Positions 12,280-20,703 of a stretch of DNA of 64,000 bases are shown one piece after another (position 1 is the first letter of the stretch; the number at the start of each line of letters is the position of its first letter). This DNA is from Corynebacterium confusum (GTDB lineage Bacteria; Actinomycetota; Actinomycetes; Mycobacteriales; Mycobacteriaceae), in the NCBI RefSeq assembly GCF_030408715.1, contig NZ_CP047202.1:2089907-2153906 (forward strand), given 5' to 3'. The notes under the pieces are model-generated. The model ran no database searches. It worked only from the letters and a program-made list of their open reading frames with translations, and had not been told where the DNA came from. Made by a program: the position numbers and the translations under genes.

Positions 12280-12957
12280 CTAAGACGCGGGGGCAACCCA
12301 GATGGCGTCGGCGGCAGCTGCCCCCAAATGTACGGATCCTTCCTGCGTCACCACCTCGACCGTCTCCGTGTACGCCGCCCCCGCTTGGGTGCGCACCTCC
12401 ACCCCGGCGCGCACGCCGTGGGAGGCCAGGAAACGCAACAACTCGGGGTCCGCGTCGGAGACGCGCTCCACGCGGGCCGCGGCCCCCACTGGCAGCTGGC
12501 TAAGCTGCACTGCACTCGGCTGGTCCACTACGCCGTCGGCGGCGGGAATCGGATCCCCGTGCGGGTCACGGGTGGGGCGACCGAGCGCGTCATCGATGCG
12601 CGCTACCAAGAGATCGGATACCGCGTGCTCGAGGACCTCGGCCTCGGCATGGACCTCATCCCAGGTATACCCCAGCTTTTCTTGCAAGTAGGCCTCGATA
12701 AGCCGGTGGCGGCGGACCATTTGGACCGCGAGCTCGCGGCCGTCCGCCGTCAGGTCGAGCGCCCCGTACCGGGTGTCGGTAAAGAGCCCTTGCTGCGTGA
12801 GCTTACGAACGGCGTCGGACGCCGAGGACAACGTGACGCCCACGCGGGCGGCTAGCGCGGTCTTGGTGACCGGTTCGGCGGACCATTCCTTCAGCAGCCA
12901 CGCGGCTTTGAGGTAGTTCTGCGTGCTAACCGGCAGGTCATTGAGCTCGATGTCCAT
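12280..12957 (-). CDS. mntR: DtxR-family metal-dependent regulator, manganese (MntR) type
   Basis: The 225-residue protein has a winged helix at the amino end (TKTALAARVGVTLSSASDAV), a DtxR-type dimerization and metal domain, and an SH3-like carboxyl end. Metal ligands can be read by alignment in the head: His84, Glu88 and His103, then Glu107, Glu110 and His111. In DtxR and IdeR the position of Glu107 is Cys (Cys102), the residue tied to iron selectivity. Glu there is typical of Mn sensors such as MntR. Asn14 replaces the usual Met/Asp at the first ligand position. The gene is divergent from nrdI with a perfect palindrome between them, and probably represses itself and nrdI-nrdF. An iron regulator is less likely. 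Confidence 0.82.
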   Translation of the reverse strand: MDIELNDLPVSTQNYLKAAWLLKEWSAEPVTKTALAARVGVTLSSASDAVRKLTQQGLFTDTRYGALDLTADGRELAVQMVRRHRLIEAYLQEKLGYTWDEVHAEAEVLEHAVSDLLVARIDDALGRPTRDPHGDPIPAADGVVDQPSAVQLSQLPVGAAARVERVSDADPELLRFLASHGVRAGVEVRTQAGAAYTETVEVVTQEGSVHLGAAAADAIWVAPAS

Positions 12958-12975
12958 GGGGATACTCTAACAAAC

Positions 12976-13004
12976 TTGAAACTACGGCGTGCCGTAGTTT
13001 AAAT
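12976..13004 (+). promoter_or_regulatory. Palindromic operator inside the nrdI promoter
   Basis: The 54-base gap between the regulator and nrdI holds AAACTACGGC, two bases, and its exact complement GCCGTAGTTT (12979-13000). The pairing extends outward by two more A/T pairs after one mismatch (12976-13003). On the + strand, TTGAAA (12976-12981) and TTAAAT (12999-13004) are 17 bases apart and would place the RNA start at or next to the nrdI ATG at 13012, giving a leaderless message. The palindrome fills the spacer between -35 and -10, as expected for a repressor site. MntR-type regulator binding is inferred. Confidence 0.7.
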
Positions 13005-13011
13005 TTGCCTC

Positions 13012-13446
13012 ATGACGTATTCTGTCGATTCGTTCCGAACGTGCGCGACCGATTTGATCTATTTTTCCTCCGCCTCCGAGAACACCCACCGTTTCGTAGC
13101 CCAGCTCAACCGGCCCGCCGCGCGCATCCCCCTGCGCCCTAAACGCGAGCCCATGCTGCTGGCCACTCGGCCTTTCGTCTTGGTTGTCCCCACTTACGGC
13201 GGCGGCAACCGCGCGCAAGCTATCCCGCGCCAGGTGCGGGCGTTCCTCAACGTGCCTGCCAACCGCGCCCTCTTGCGCGGCGTCATCACGAGCGGAAACA
13301 CCAATTTCGGCGAGGATTTCTGCGTCGCCGGAAAACTGATTGCTGACAAGACCGGGGTCCCGGAGCTGTACCACTTCGAGCTTCTCGGCACCCCCTTCGA
13401 CGTCGAACGCGTCAACGCGGGACTGGCCTATTTTTGGGCCCACTGA
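13012..13446 (+). CDS. nrdI: Flavodoxin-like ribonucleotide reductase activator NrdI
   Basis: A 144-residue FMN protein that supplies superoxide or another reduced oxygen species to activate the NrdF subunit. The FMN phosphate loop is in [15 protein letters not shown], and the flavin-contact segment [14 protein letters not shown] is present. The ATG at 13012 has no ribosome site but lies where transcription is predicted to start. It adds about 14 residues relative to the usual NrdI start, and a TTG at 13054 is an alternative. It is followed after 61 bases by nrdF. No nrdH or nrdE is in this locus, so the large subunit must come from elsewhere. Confidence 0.92.
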   Translation: MTYSVDSFRTCATDLIYFSSASENTHRFVAQLNRPAARIPLRPKREPMLLATRPFVLVVPTYGGGNRAQAIPRQVRAFLNVPANRALLRGVITSGNTNFGEDFCVAGKLIADKTGVPELYHFELLGTPFDVERVNAGLAYFWAH

Positions 13447-13507
13447 CCGGCCGTCATACGCAACGCTTTTACCCACCCCACCACCAAGCCTTAAAGGAGA
13501 GCAAGAA

Positions 13508-14509
13508 TTGTCCATTATCTCGCAGTCCGTCACCCCGCCCGAGCTCAAGCGGACACCGGCAGCCCGCGTGCGGCCCATCAACTGGAACCGCACCCAGGAT
13601 CCGAAGGACCTAGAGGTCTGGAACCGGCTGACTTCCAATTTCTGGCTGCCCGAGAAGGTCCCGCTGTCCAATGACTTGAACGACTGGCACGGGCTGACGG
13701 CTACGGAACGCACCCAGACCATCCGCGTTTTCACCGGGCTGACCCTGTTGGACACGCTCCAAGCCACGGTGGGCGAGGTCTCCCAGATCCCCGACGCCCA
13801 AACCGAGCACGAGGAGGCGGTCTACACCAACATCGCTTTCATGCAATCCGTGCACGCGCGCAGCTATTCTTCGATCTTTTCAACCCTGACCACCACGGAG
13901 GAAATCGACGCCGCCTACCAGTGGGCGGTGGACAACGACCTGCTCCAGCGGCGCGTCAAAATGGTGGCCCGCCACTACTTCGGCGCGGACAAGCTAAAGC
14001 GCAAGGCCGCGGCCACCTTGCTTTCATCGCTGCTGCTCTACGCGGGGTTCTACCTCCCGCTCCACTTCGCCGCGCGCGGCACCCTGACCAATACCGCAGA
14101 TCTCATCCGCCTCATCCTGCGGGACAAAGCGGTGCACGGCTACTACTCCGGCTACAAGTTCCAGCGGGGCCTAGAAAGGGCCCCGCACCGCGCCGCGGAG
14201 CTCGACGACTTCGTGCACGACCTGCTCGACAAGCTCTACGAACTCGAGCTGCAGTATTCGGCAGAGCTCTACGAGCCCCTGGGGCTAATGGACGGCGTGG
14301 CCACGTTCGTGCGCTACAACGCCAATAAGGCGCTCATGAACCTGGGATACCCGGCGCGCTTTGACTATTCGTCCACGGCCGTGGACTCGGCGGTACTGAC
14401 CGCGCTGGCCCCCAGCGCGGACGAGAACCACGACTTCTTTTCCGGATCGGGCTCCTCCTACGTCATCGGGCGCGCCGAGGCCACCTACGACGCAGACTGG
14501 AGCTTCTAA
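13508..14509 (+). CDS. nrdF: Ribonucleotide reductase small subunit, metal-free class Ie (QSK) NrdF
   Basis: A 333-residue R2 protein of the NrdF family. The TTG at 13508 is chosen because AAAGGAG lies 8 bases before it. Compared with standard NrdF, Asp82 and the radical Tyr120 remain, as do His116 and His210, but the three Glu metal ligands are changed: Gln113 (in FMQSVHARSY), Ser173 (in TLLSSLLLYAGFY) and Lys207 (in LRDKAVHGYY). Spacing to the Salmonella ligands E98, E158 and E192 is constant. Gln-Ser-Lys in these places defines one of the two variants of class Ie R2, which holds no metal and uses a DOPA radical made with NrdI. The tail ENHDFFSGSGSSYVIG is intact, so this is not a decayed gene. 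Confidence 0.93.
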   Translation: MSIISQSVTPPELKRTPAARVRPINWNRTQDPKDLEVWNRLTSNFWLPEKVPLSNDLNDWHGLTATERTQTIRVFTGLTLLDTLQATVGEVSQIPDAQTEHEEAVYTNIAFMQSVHARSYSSIFSTLTTTEEIDAAYQWAVDNDLLQRRVKMVARHYFGADKLKRKAAATLLSSLLLYAGFYLPLHFAARGTLTNTADLIRLILRDKAVHGYYSGYKFQRGLERAPHRAAELDDFVHDLLDKLYELELQYSAELYEPLGLMDGVATFVRYNANKALMNLGYPARFDYSSTAVDSAVLTALAPSADENHDFFSGSGSSYVIGRAEATYDADWSF

Positions 14510-14543
14510 CTTTGTTGCCCGAACAGCCGGGCGCCCGCGCCTG

Positions 14544-15833
14544 CTAGCGGTCCTGGCCGGGCACCTCGATGCGCCCTTCCTGGGCGGCCAGCGCGATGTC
14601 GCGGCGGTAGAAGCCACCGTCCATGGTGATGCCTTCGAGCACCGCGTAGGCGGCCTCGCGGGCGGCGGCGAGGGTCGAGCCCTTGCCCAGGGCGTTGAGC
14701 ACGCGCCCGCCGTTGGAGACCACCTTGCCCTCGGCCGCGGTGGTGCCCGCGTGCAGGATACGCTCCGGATCCTCCAGGGCGTCGCCGGTGATCTCGTCGC
14801 CCTTGCGCGGGGAGGCCGGGTACCCCTCGGCGGCCAGCACCACAGTCACGGCGAAGGCGGGCTCCCACTCCAGCGGGCTGAGCTCCGCCAGCTTGCCGGT
14901 GGCCACCGCGTTGAGGGCCTCCGCCAGCGGGGAGGTCAAAAGGCTCAGCACGGCCTGGGTCTCCGGGTCGCCGAAGCGGCAGTTGAACTCGATGACCGCC
15001 GGGCCCTCCGGGCCCCACGCCAGGCCGGCGTAGAGAAGACCCGAATAGGGGGTGCCGCGGGCGACCAGCTCGCGGGCAACGGGCGCGCAGACCTCATCGA
15101 CGATGGTGTTGACGCCATCCTGCGGCAGCCACGGCAGCGGCGTGTAGGCGCCCATGCCGCCGGTGTTGGGACCCTCGTCGTTATCGTAAGCGCGCTTGTG
15201 ATCCTGGGCCGGCAGCAGCGGCACGACGGTTTCGCCGTCGACCAGGCAGAACAGGGAGACCTCCGGACCGGGCAGGAAGGACTCGATGAGCACCGAGTTG
15301 CCGCCGTTGTGCACCGCCTTGATGTGCTCCTCGGCCTGCTCGCGGTCCTCGGTGACCACCACGCCCTTGCCGCCGGCCAGGCCGTCGTCCTTGACCACGT
15401 AGACTGGGCCGAATTCGTCGAGGACCCGGGAGATCTCGTCCTCCGCGGCGTCCGGGCCGATGGTCTCCGCGTGCGCGGTGCGCACGCCGGCCGCGTCCAT
15501 CACGTCCTTAGCAAACGCCTTCGAGCCCTCGATCTGGGCGGCCTCCTGGTTGGGGCCGAAGACCGCGATGCCGGCGTCCCGCAGGGCATCGGAAACGCCT
15601 GCCACCAGGGGTACCTCCGGGCCAATGACCACCAGGTCCGCGGCGATGTCCTGGGCCAGGCCCGTCATCTGGGCCGAGTCGTCTACCTGGGTGTAATCCG
15701 CGTGCACGGTGGCGATCCGGTCCATGCACGGGCTGCCCGGCGCCACGTGCAATTCAGTGGTCGCCGGATCAGCGGCTAGTCCTTTCAAGAGGGCATGTTC
15801 GCGGCCGCCCGAGCCAATCACGAGAATACGCAT
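14544..15833 (-). CDS. purD: Phosphoribosylamine-glycine ligase PurD (GARS)
   Basis: A 429-residue ATP-grasp enzyme that joins 5-phosphoribosylamine and glycine in step 2 of purine synthesis. It starts with [20 protein letters not shown] at 15833. An open frame continues upstream but has no family match there. ATP-grasp segments [17 protein letters not shown] and [20 protein letters not shown] are clear. It is convergent with nrdF (34-base gap) and overlaps no other gene. Its promoter must lie in the 34 bases before the divergent HIT gene. Confidence 0.96.
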   Translation of the reverse strand: MRILVIGSGGREHALLKGLAADPATTELHVAPGSPCMDRIATVHADYTQVDDSAQMTGLAQDIAADLVVIGPEVPLVAGVSDALRDAGIAVFGPNQEAAQIEGSKAFAKDVMDAAGVRTAHAETIGPDAAEDEISRVLDEFGPVYVVKDDGLAGGKGVVVTEDREQAEEHIKAVHNGGNSVLIESFLPGPEVSLFCLVDGETVVPLLPAQDHKRAYDNDEGPNTGGMGAYTPLPWLPQDGVNTIVDEVCAPVARELVARGTPYSGLLYAGLAWGPEGPAVIEFNCRFGDPETQAVLSLLTSPLAEALNAVATGKLAELSPLEWEPAFAVTVVLAAEGYPASPRKGDEITGDALEDPERILHAGTTAAEGKVVSNGGRVLNALGKGSTLAAAREAAYAVLEGITMDGGFYRRDIALAAQEGRIEVPGQDR

Positions 15834-15867
15834 GCCGTCTATCTTAACTTGCCGGTAGCCTGGGGCC

Positions 15868-16293
15868 ATGGCTTCTGTATTTACCAAGATCATCAACGGA
15901 GAACTCCCCGGCCGCTTTGTCTACCGGGACGAGCAGTGCGTGGCGTTTTTGTCGATCGAACCGCTGCGCTACGGGCACACCCTGGTCGTGCCGGTGCAAG
16001 AGGTCGACAAGTGGACTGACCTCGATCCGGAGACCTGGGGCCACCTGAACCAGGTCGCCCTGCGGATCGGCCAGGCCATCAAGAACGCCTTCGGCACCCC
16101 GCGCTCCGGCTACATCATCGCCGGCTTCGATGTCCCCCACACCCACATCCACCTCTTCCCCACCGAGAAGATGTCGGAATACGATTTCTCCAAGACCTAC
16201 GCCGCCGAGGACACCGACTCGGCCGCCATGGACGAGGCGGCCGCCCGCATCCGCCAGCACCTGGGCACCGACTCGGAGGGCCGCCCAGCCTAA
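15868..16293 (+). CDS. HIT family protein (histidine-triad nucleotide hydrolase/transferase)
   Basis: A 141-residue HIT protein. The triad is His91, His93 and His95 in VPHTHIHLF, and the amino end ([17 protein letters not shown]) is that of the Hint branch, which hydrolyses AMP-N-linked compounds such as lysyl-AMP. The physiological substrate is unknown. It is divergent from purD and shares CTAA with the 3' end of the convergent phoS gene. Confidence 0.92.
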   Translation: MASVFTKIINGELPGRFVYRDEQCVAFLSIEPLRYGHTLVVPVQEVDKWTDLDPETWGHLNQVALRIGQAIKNAFGTPRSGYIIAGFDVPHTHIHLFPTEKMSEYDFSKTYAAEDTDSAAMDEAAARIRQHLGTDSEGRPA

Positions 16294-17768
16294 TCCGCCG
16301 AAGCCGCGGGGTCGTCGGCCTCCGGATAGGCTGGCAGGCGCACGGTAAACACCGACCCCTCCCCCGGGGTCGAATCCACCGTGATGCTGCCGCCATGCTG
16401 TTCCACCAGGGATTTCACGATGGCCAGCCCCAGGCCCGAGCCGCCCGTGTCCCGCGTGCGCGAACTATCCTCGCGGTAGAAGCGCTCGAAGATATGGGCG
16501 GCTACGTCTTTGTCCATGCCCTTGCCGTCGTCGATGACGTCGAGCAGCACGTCCGTCGCGTCCCGGCGCAACTGCAGGGTCACCGCCGCGTCGTCGCCGC
16601 CGTGGCGGATGCCGTTGGAAATCAGGTTGAGCAAGACCTGGTGCAGGCGGTCCGGGTCGCCGTCGACCACGGGCACGGAATTCGACTTGTTGACCACCTG
16701 GATGTCCCGACCGGGGAAGGCCGCCCGGGCCGAGGAGCCGACCGCCAAGGCCAGCTCCAGCATGTCGACCAGCTTCTTGTCTAGCCGGTTGCCCTCGGCA
16801 CGGGTGAGCGAGAGCAGGTCCTCGACCAGCAGCGACATGCGCGTCGACTCGGAATCGATCTTGGACAGGACCAGGTCTACGTCCTGGGTGGCCCCGGAGC
16901 GGTAGAGCTCCGTATAGCCGCGCAGGCTGGTCAGCGGGGTGCGCAGCTCGTGGGAGGCGTCGCCGACAAACCGGCGCATCTGCCCCTCCTTCGTCTGGGC
17001 CTCCTCCACGGAGCGCTGCAGGTGCCCCAGCATGACGTTGAGCGCTGCCGCCAGCTGGCCGACCTCGGTGTGAAGCGGCCACTCGGGCACGCGCTTGTTC
17101 AGGTCCCCGGCGGCGATTTCCGAGGCGGTCTTTTCCACCACCCGCAGCGGGCGCAGCGCCCACCGGATGGACCAATAGCCCGCCAGCGCGATGAGTGCGA
17201 TGACGAGAGACAGGATCAGCACCTGGACCACCGCTAGGCCCTGCAGGATGCTTGCTTCGCTGCCCAGGGACTTGGCCACGACCGTGACCACCCCGTCGGT
17301 CTCAAAAGCCTGTGCTCGCCACTTGACCTCGTTTACCGCGGAATCGGTCGTGGACTCCACCGTCTCCGGGGAACCGCCGATGTAGAGGCCGTCGACCCGC
17401 GGCATGGAGTCGAAGACGTTGAAGTATTCGATGGAGCCGTTGGGGTAGATCTTGATAACGCAGAAGTCCGTCGGCGGGCGCTGCGAGCGGTCGCCCAGGG
17501 TGAACAGCTCGGGGCTTTGCGCCCAGCCCTTGGCCGCGGAGGCGATGTCCTCGTCCACGCGGTTGTACAACACGTCCCGCATGATCGACGAGACGGCCAC
17601 GGAGCTGCCAACCAGGCCCAGGCCGGAGACCACCACGAGCAGGACCACCAGCCAGGTGCGCAGGGGCATCGCGGTGGTCTTGAAGCGGCCCTTAAACACC
17701 CGCTTTACCTTGGCCCACGCGGAGGTAGGTGCTGCGGCCTGGCGGGCGCTAGTTTCGGTGTCGGTCAT
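16290..17768 (-). CDS. phoS: Sensor histidine kinase PhoS
   Basis: A 492-residue membrane kinase. Its layout is an amino transmembrane helix (WLVVLLVVVSGLGLVGSSV), an extracytoplasmic sensor region, a second membrane segment (VLILSLVIALIALAGYW), HAMP, a phospho-acceptor His in VGDASHELRTPLTSLRGYTE (about residue 272), and an ATPase with N box LLNLISNGIRHGG and G boxes DDGKGM and GGSGLGLAIVKSL. The pairing with an OmpR-type regulator and the position between the purD/HIT genes and poxB match PhoS of C. glutamicum, which senses phosphate limitation. It lies 43 bases downstream of phoR. Confidence 0.88.
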   Translation of the reverse strand: MTDTETSARQAAAPTSAWAKVKRVFKGRFKTTAMPLRTWLVVLLVVVSGLGLVGSSVAVSSIMRDVLYNRVDEDIASAAKGWAQSPELFTLGDRSQRPPTDFCVIKIYPNGSIEYFNVFDSMPRVDGLYIGGSPETVESTTDSAVNEVKWRAQAFETDGVVTVVAKSLGSEASILQGLAVVQVLILSLVIALIALAGYWSIRWALRPLRVVEKTASEIAAGDLNKRVPEWPLHTEVGQLAAALNVMLGHLQRSVEEAQTKEGQMRRFVGDASHELRTPLTSLRGYTELYRSGATQDVDLVLSKIDSESTRMSLLVEDLLSLTRAEGNRLDKKLVDMLELALAVGSSARAAFPGRDIQVVNKSNSVPVVDGDPDRLHQVLLNLISNGIRHGGDDAAVTLQLRRDATDVLLDVIDDGKGMDKDVAAHIFERFYREDSSRTRDTGGSGLGLAIVKSLVEQHGGSITVDSTPGEGSVFTVRLPAYPEADDPAASAD

Positions 17769-17811
17769 GCTGGGGGACGGGGCAATCTCTCTTGAAGGTC
17801 AGGTACGGGTC

Positions 17812-18534
17812 TTAGCTGCGCGGGGTGCGCAGCACGTAGCCCACGCCGCGAACGGTATGGATGAGCGGGGTGTCGCCGGTATCAATCTTGCGGCGCAGGT
17901 AGGAGATGTAGGACTCGACCACGTTGCCGTCGCCACCGAAGTCGTAGTGCCAGACGTTGTCCAGGATCTTGGCCTTCGACAGGACGACCTCCTTGTTCTG
18001 CATGAGGTAGCGCAGGAGGTTGAACTCGGTGGGCGACAGATCGATGATCTTGCCCGCCTTGGTGACCTCGTGGGTGTCGTCGTTAAGCGTCAGGTCGGCA
18101 TAAGACATGGTCGCGTTGTTGGACTCGTCTTCCACGCTGGCCCCGCGGCGCAGGATGACGCGCAGGCGGGTGATGACCTCTTCCAGGCTAAACGGCTTGG
18201 TCACGTAGTCGTCCGCGCCAATGGTCAGGCCGTGGATGCGCTGCTCGACGCTGTCCTTGGCGGTCAGGTAGAGCGCCGGGCCGTCGAGACCCTCGGAGCG
18301 CAGCTTGCCCAGCAGCTCGAAGCCGTCCATACCCGGCATCATGACGTCCAGGATGTAGGCGTCCGGGTTAATTTCGCGGGCAATCCGCAGCGCCTCGGTG
18401 CCGGAATTGGCCGTGCGCACGTCGAAGCCCTGGAATTTCAGGGACACGGTCAGCAGCTCGACAATATTGGGCTCGTCGTCTACGACGAGGATTTTAACGT
18501 TTTCGGTGCTCTTGTCGTCCATTGTTGTGACCAT
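17812..18534 (-). CDS. phoR: Response regulator PhoR (OmpR family)
   Basis: A 240-residue regulator with a receiver domain (phospho-acceptor Asp63 in YILDVMMPG, Lys in DDYVTKPFS) and an OmpR-type winged helix (ESYISYLRRKIDTGDTPLIHTVRGVGYVLR). In C. glutamicum PhoR activates phosphate-starvation genes including pst, ugp, nucH and its own operon. The ATG at 18534 is preferred over one at 18522 because a weak AGAAAG precedes it. The 247 bases upstream to poxB contain a GAGAGAA/TTCTCTC inverted repeat (18619-18637) and the poxB terminator. Confidence 0.9.
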   Translation of the reverse strand: MVTTMDDKSTENVKILVVDDEPNIVELLTVSLKFQGFDVRTANSGTEALRIAREINPDAYILDVMMPGMDGFELLGKLRSEGLDGPALYLTAKDSVEQRIHGLTIGADDYVTKPFSLEEVITRLRVILRRGASVEDESNNATMSYADLTLNDDTHEVTKAGKIIDLSPTEFNLLRYLMQNKEVVLSKAKILDNVWHYDFGGDGNVVESYISYLRRKIDTGDTPLIHTVRGVGYVLRTPRS

Positions 18535-18716
18535 CGCTTTCTACTATTGGGACCTCTCAGCCCACCGGTACCGCGGACCTACTCGAGGCAAAATCCGCGC
18601 CCTTTGCGGGGCTGCTAGGAGAGAATCTGGTTCTCTCAGCTACTACACAGCAGTCTGCCACTTCAATTATCAAAGGTACTGACCGGTTACTGCAAGGAAC
18701 CTGTGAGTTAGAAAAA

Positions 18717-18741
18717 GCGGGCCCAGCCGTGCTGGGCCCGC
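18717..18741 (-). terminator. Rho-independent terminator after poxB
   Basis: An 11-bp perfect GC-rich stem (18717-18727 with 18731-18741) with a 3-base loop. The five A at 18712-18716 become a U-tract in the leftward poxB transcript. It isolates poxB from the downstream phoR promoter. Confidence 0.9.
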
Positions 18742-18781
18742 AGTTTTCACCGAAAACGCGTGGTACTAGACCACTGAAGGA

Positions 18782-20524
18782 CTAGACCACAGAGGCCGGG
18801 ATGTTGCGCAGGTTGGACTTAGCCATGCCCAACATCTTGCCCACGCCGCCACCTAAGACGGTGCGGGTGGCGGCCTTGGAAAAGCCCAGCAGCTGCTCGA
18901 AGGTCAGGGTCGGCGGCAGGGAGAGCGCGTTCGGGTCCGTGATCATGTCGATCAGGACCGGGCCGTCGAAGGCCATGGCTTCCTTGATCTGCTTGCGGGC
19001 CTTCTTCGGGTCCTCGATGCGGATGCACTTGATGCCGGCGGCTTCCGCGATCTTGGCGTAGTTGACCGGCGCGTGGTCGGTCTGGAACTCCGGCAGGCCC
19101 TGGACCAGCATCTCCAGCTTGACCATGCCGAGCGAGGAGTTGTTGAACACGAACATCTTAACCGGCAGGTTGTGCAGCTTCACGGTCAGCAGCTCGCCCA
19201 TCAGCATGGACAGCCCGCCGTCGCCGGAGAAGGTGATGACCTGCTTGTCCGGGTTGGCAGCCTGGGCGCCAATGGCCTGCGGCAAGGCGTTAGCCATGGT
19301 GCCGTGGCGGAAGGAGCCGATCTGCTGACGCTTACCGTTGGCGGTGATGTAGCGCGCGCCCCAGACGTTGCACATACCGGTGTCCACGGTGAAGATGGCG
19401 TCGTCGTCCGCCTCGTCGTCGATGATGTCCGCCAGGTACTCCGGGTGCAGCGGGGTCTGCTTTTCCACGTCCTTGGTGTAGGCCTCGACGACGTGGTTGA
19501 GCTTGCGGTAGTGCTCCTTGAGCATCTTGTCCAGGAAGGAGCGGTCGGTCTTTTCCTCGACGCTCGGCAGGATGTTGGCCAGCGTGGCGGCGACGTCGCC
19601 GACCACCGGGTAGGAAATCTTGGTGCGGCGGCCGATGTGGGAGCCGTTGATGTCGACCTGGGCCACGTTGTGTTTGGGCAGGAAGTCGTTGTACGGGAAG
19701 TCCGTGCCCAGCAGGATGAGCAGGTCGGCGTCGTTGGTGGCGTCGTGCGCGGCGCCGTAGCCCAGCAGGCCGTTCATGCCGACGTCGAAGGGGTTGTCGT
19801 ACTGGATGTACATCTTGCCGCCCAGGGCGTGGCCGATCGGGGCCTTGACCTTCTGGGCCAGCTCGAGGACCTCCTTGCGGGCGTCCTTGACGCCGGCGCC
19901 CACGAACAGGGCGACGCTCTTGGCCTCGTTGATGGCCTGGGCCAGAGCGGCAGCCTCGCGCGGGTCCGGGTAGACGACCGGGCGGCCGGTGGAAATCACC
20001 GAGTCGGTGAAGGTGTCATCGTCGGCCTCCTGGGTGGTGACGTCGCCCGGGATAACCAGGACGGACACGCCGTTGCCAGCCATGGTGGACTGGATGGCGT
20101 GGTGGAGGATCACCGCGCCCTGCTCGGCAGAGTTAACCATCTCGCAGTAGCCGGAGCACTCCTGGAAGATGGACTCGGGGTGGGTCTCCTGGAAGAAGGT
20201 GGAGCCGATCTGGCGGGACGGGATGTGGCTGGCGATGGCCAGCACCTTGGCGCCGTTGCGATTGGCGTCGTACAGGCCCTGGATGAGGTGGGTATTGCCG
20301 GGGCCGCAGGAGGCCGCGCACACGGCCAGCTCGCCGGTGGTCAGGGAGTCGGCCTCAGCGGCGAACGCTGCGGCTTCCTCGTTACGGACGTGCACCCACT
20401 CGATGTCCGACTGGCGCACGGCGTCAACGATCGGGTTCAGCGAATCGCCTACCAGACCGTAGATACGGCGGATGCCCTGCTTTTCTAGCGTTGCTACCAA
20501 CTGTTCAGCGTATGAACGAGCCAT
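18782..20524 (-). CDS. poxB: Pyruvate dehydrogenase (quinone) / pyruvate:menaquinone oxidoreductase
   Basis: A 580-residue thiamine-diphosphate and FAD enzyme that converts pyruvate to acetate and CO2 and passes electrons to the quinone pool at the membrane. It begins with the usual MARSYAEQLVATLEKQGIRR. The active-site Glu region (VRNEEAAAFAAE) and the ThDP/Mg motif ITFSGDGGLSMLMGELLTV to NNSSLG (about residues 425-460) are intact. The carboxyl lipid-binding tail is present. An AAGGAG site lies 7 bases before the ATG at 20524. It corresponds by position to pqo of C. glutamicum next to phoSR. Confidence 0.95.
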   Translation of the reverse strand: MARSYAEQLVATLEKQGIRRIYGLVGDSLNPIVDAVRQSDIEWVHVRNEEAAAFAAEADSLTTGELAVCAASCGPGNTHLIQGLYDANRNGAKVLAIASHIPSRQIGSTFFQETHPESIFQECSGYCEMVNSAEQGAVILHHAIQSTMAGNGVSVLVIPGDVTTQEADDDTFTDSVISTGRPVVYPDPREAAALAQAINEAKSVALFVGAGVKDARKEVLELAQKVKAPIGHALGGKMYIQYDNPFDVGMNGLLGYGAAHDATNDADLLILLGTDFPYNDFLPKHNVAQVDINGSHIGRRTKISYPVVGDVAATLANILPSVEEKTDRSFLDKMLKEHYRKLNHVVEAYTKDVEKQTPLHPEYLADIIDDEADDDAIFTVDTGMCNVWGARYITANGKRQQIGSFRHGTMANALPQAIGAQAANPDKQVITFSGDGGLSMLMGELLTVKLHNLPVKMFVFNNSSLGMVKLEMLVQGLPEFQTDHAPVNYAKIAEAAGIKCIRIEDPKKARKQIKEAMAFDGPVLIDMITDPNALSLPPTLTFEQLLGFSKAATRTVLGGGVGKMLGMAKSNLRNIPASVV

Positions 20525-20666
20525 GATTCAACTCCTTCGGTTATTAATTAATCTCCTCCGCCATTGTGCTCCCGAACCGGCCAAATATCCATATTCAGCG
20601 GTTATAAGGCTCGCCTTCTCACAGGCGGCGCACCTCTATGATTTCCGCCACTCCACACCCTTCGGG

Positions 20667-20696
20667 TTGTAAACAATACCGACCGGTCGTTACAGT
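20667..20696 (+). promoter_or_regulatory. Promoter with TetR-type operator for the MFS pump
   Basis: TTGTAA (20667-20672) and TACAGT (20691-20696) are 18 bases apart. Between them lies CGACCGGTCG, which extends to a 16-base palindrome (20677-20692) with one mismatched pair. A site covering the -10 edge fits repression by the TetR-family protein encoded downstream. Initiation would fall at or next to the ATG at 20704. Confidence 0.6.
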
Positions 20697-20703
20697 AATC
20701 GGC

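Noticed and set aside
13508..14509. Reading nrdF as a decayed pseudogene because of lost metal ligands
   Set aside because: The three changes are exactly the known QSK set, every other conserved block is intact and the frame has a good ribosome site.
14517..14532. Hairpin GCCCG/CGGGC between nrdF and purD as terminator
   Set aside because: Only five pairs and no U-tract on either strand.
18619..18637. GAGAGAA/TTCTCTC inverted repeat upstream of phoR as a PhoR site
   Set aside because: Known PhoR sites are direct repeats, and the repeat matches nothing I recognize; left as a note under phoR.
19073..20488. A long + strand open frame opposite poxB
   Set aside because: Shadow of poxB; low-complexity Val/Gly/Leu composition typical of antisense frames.
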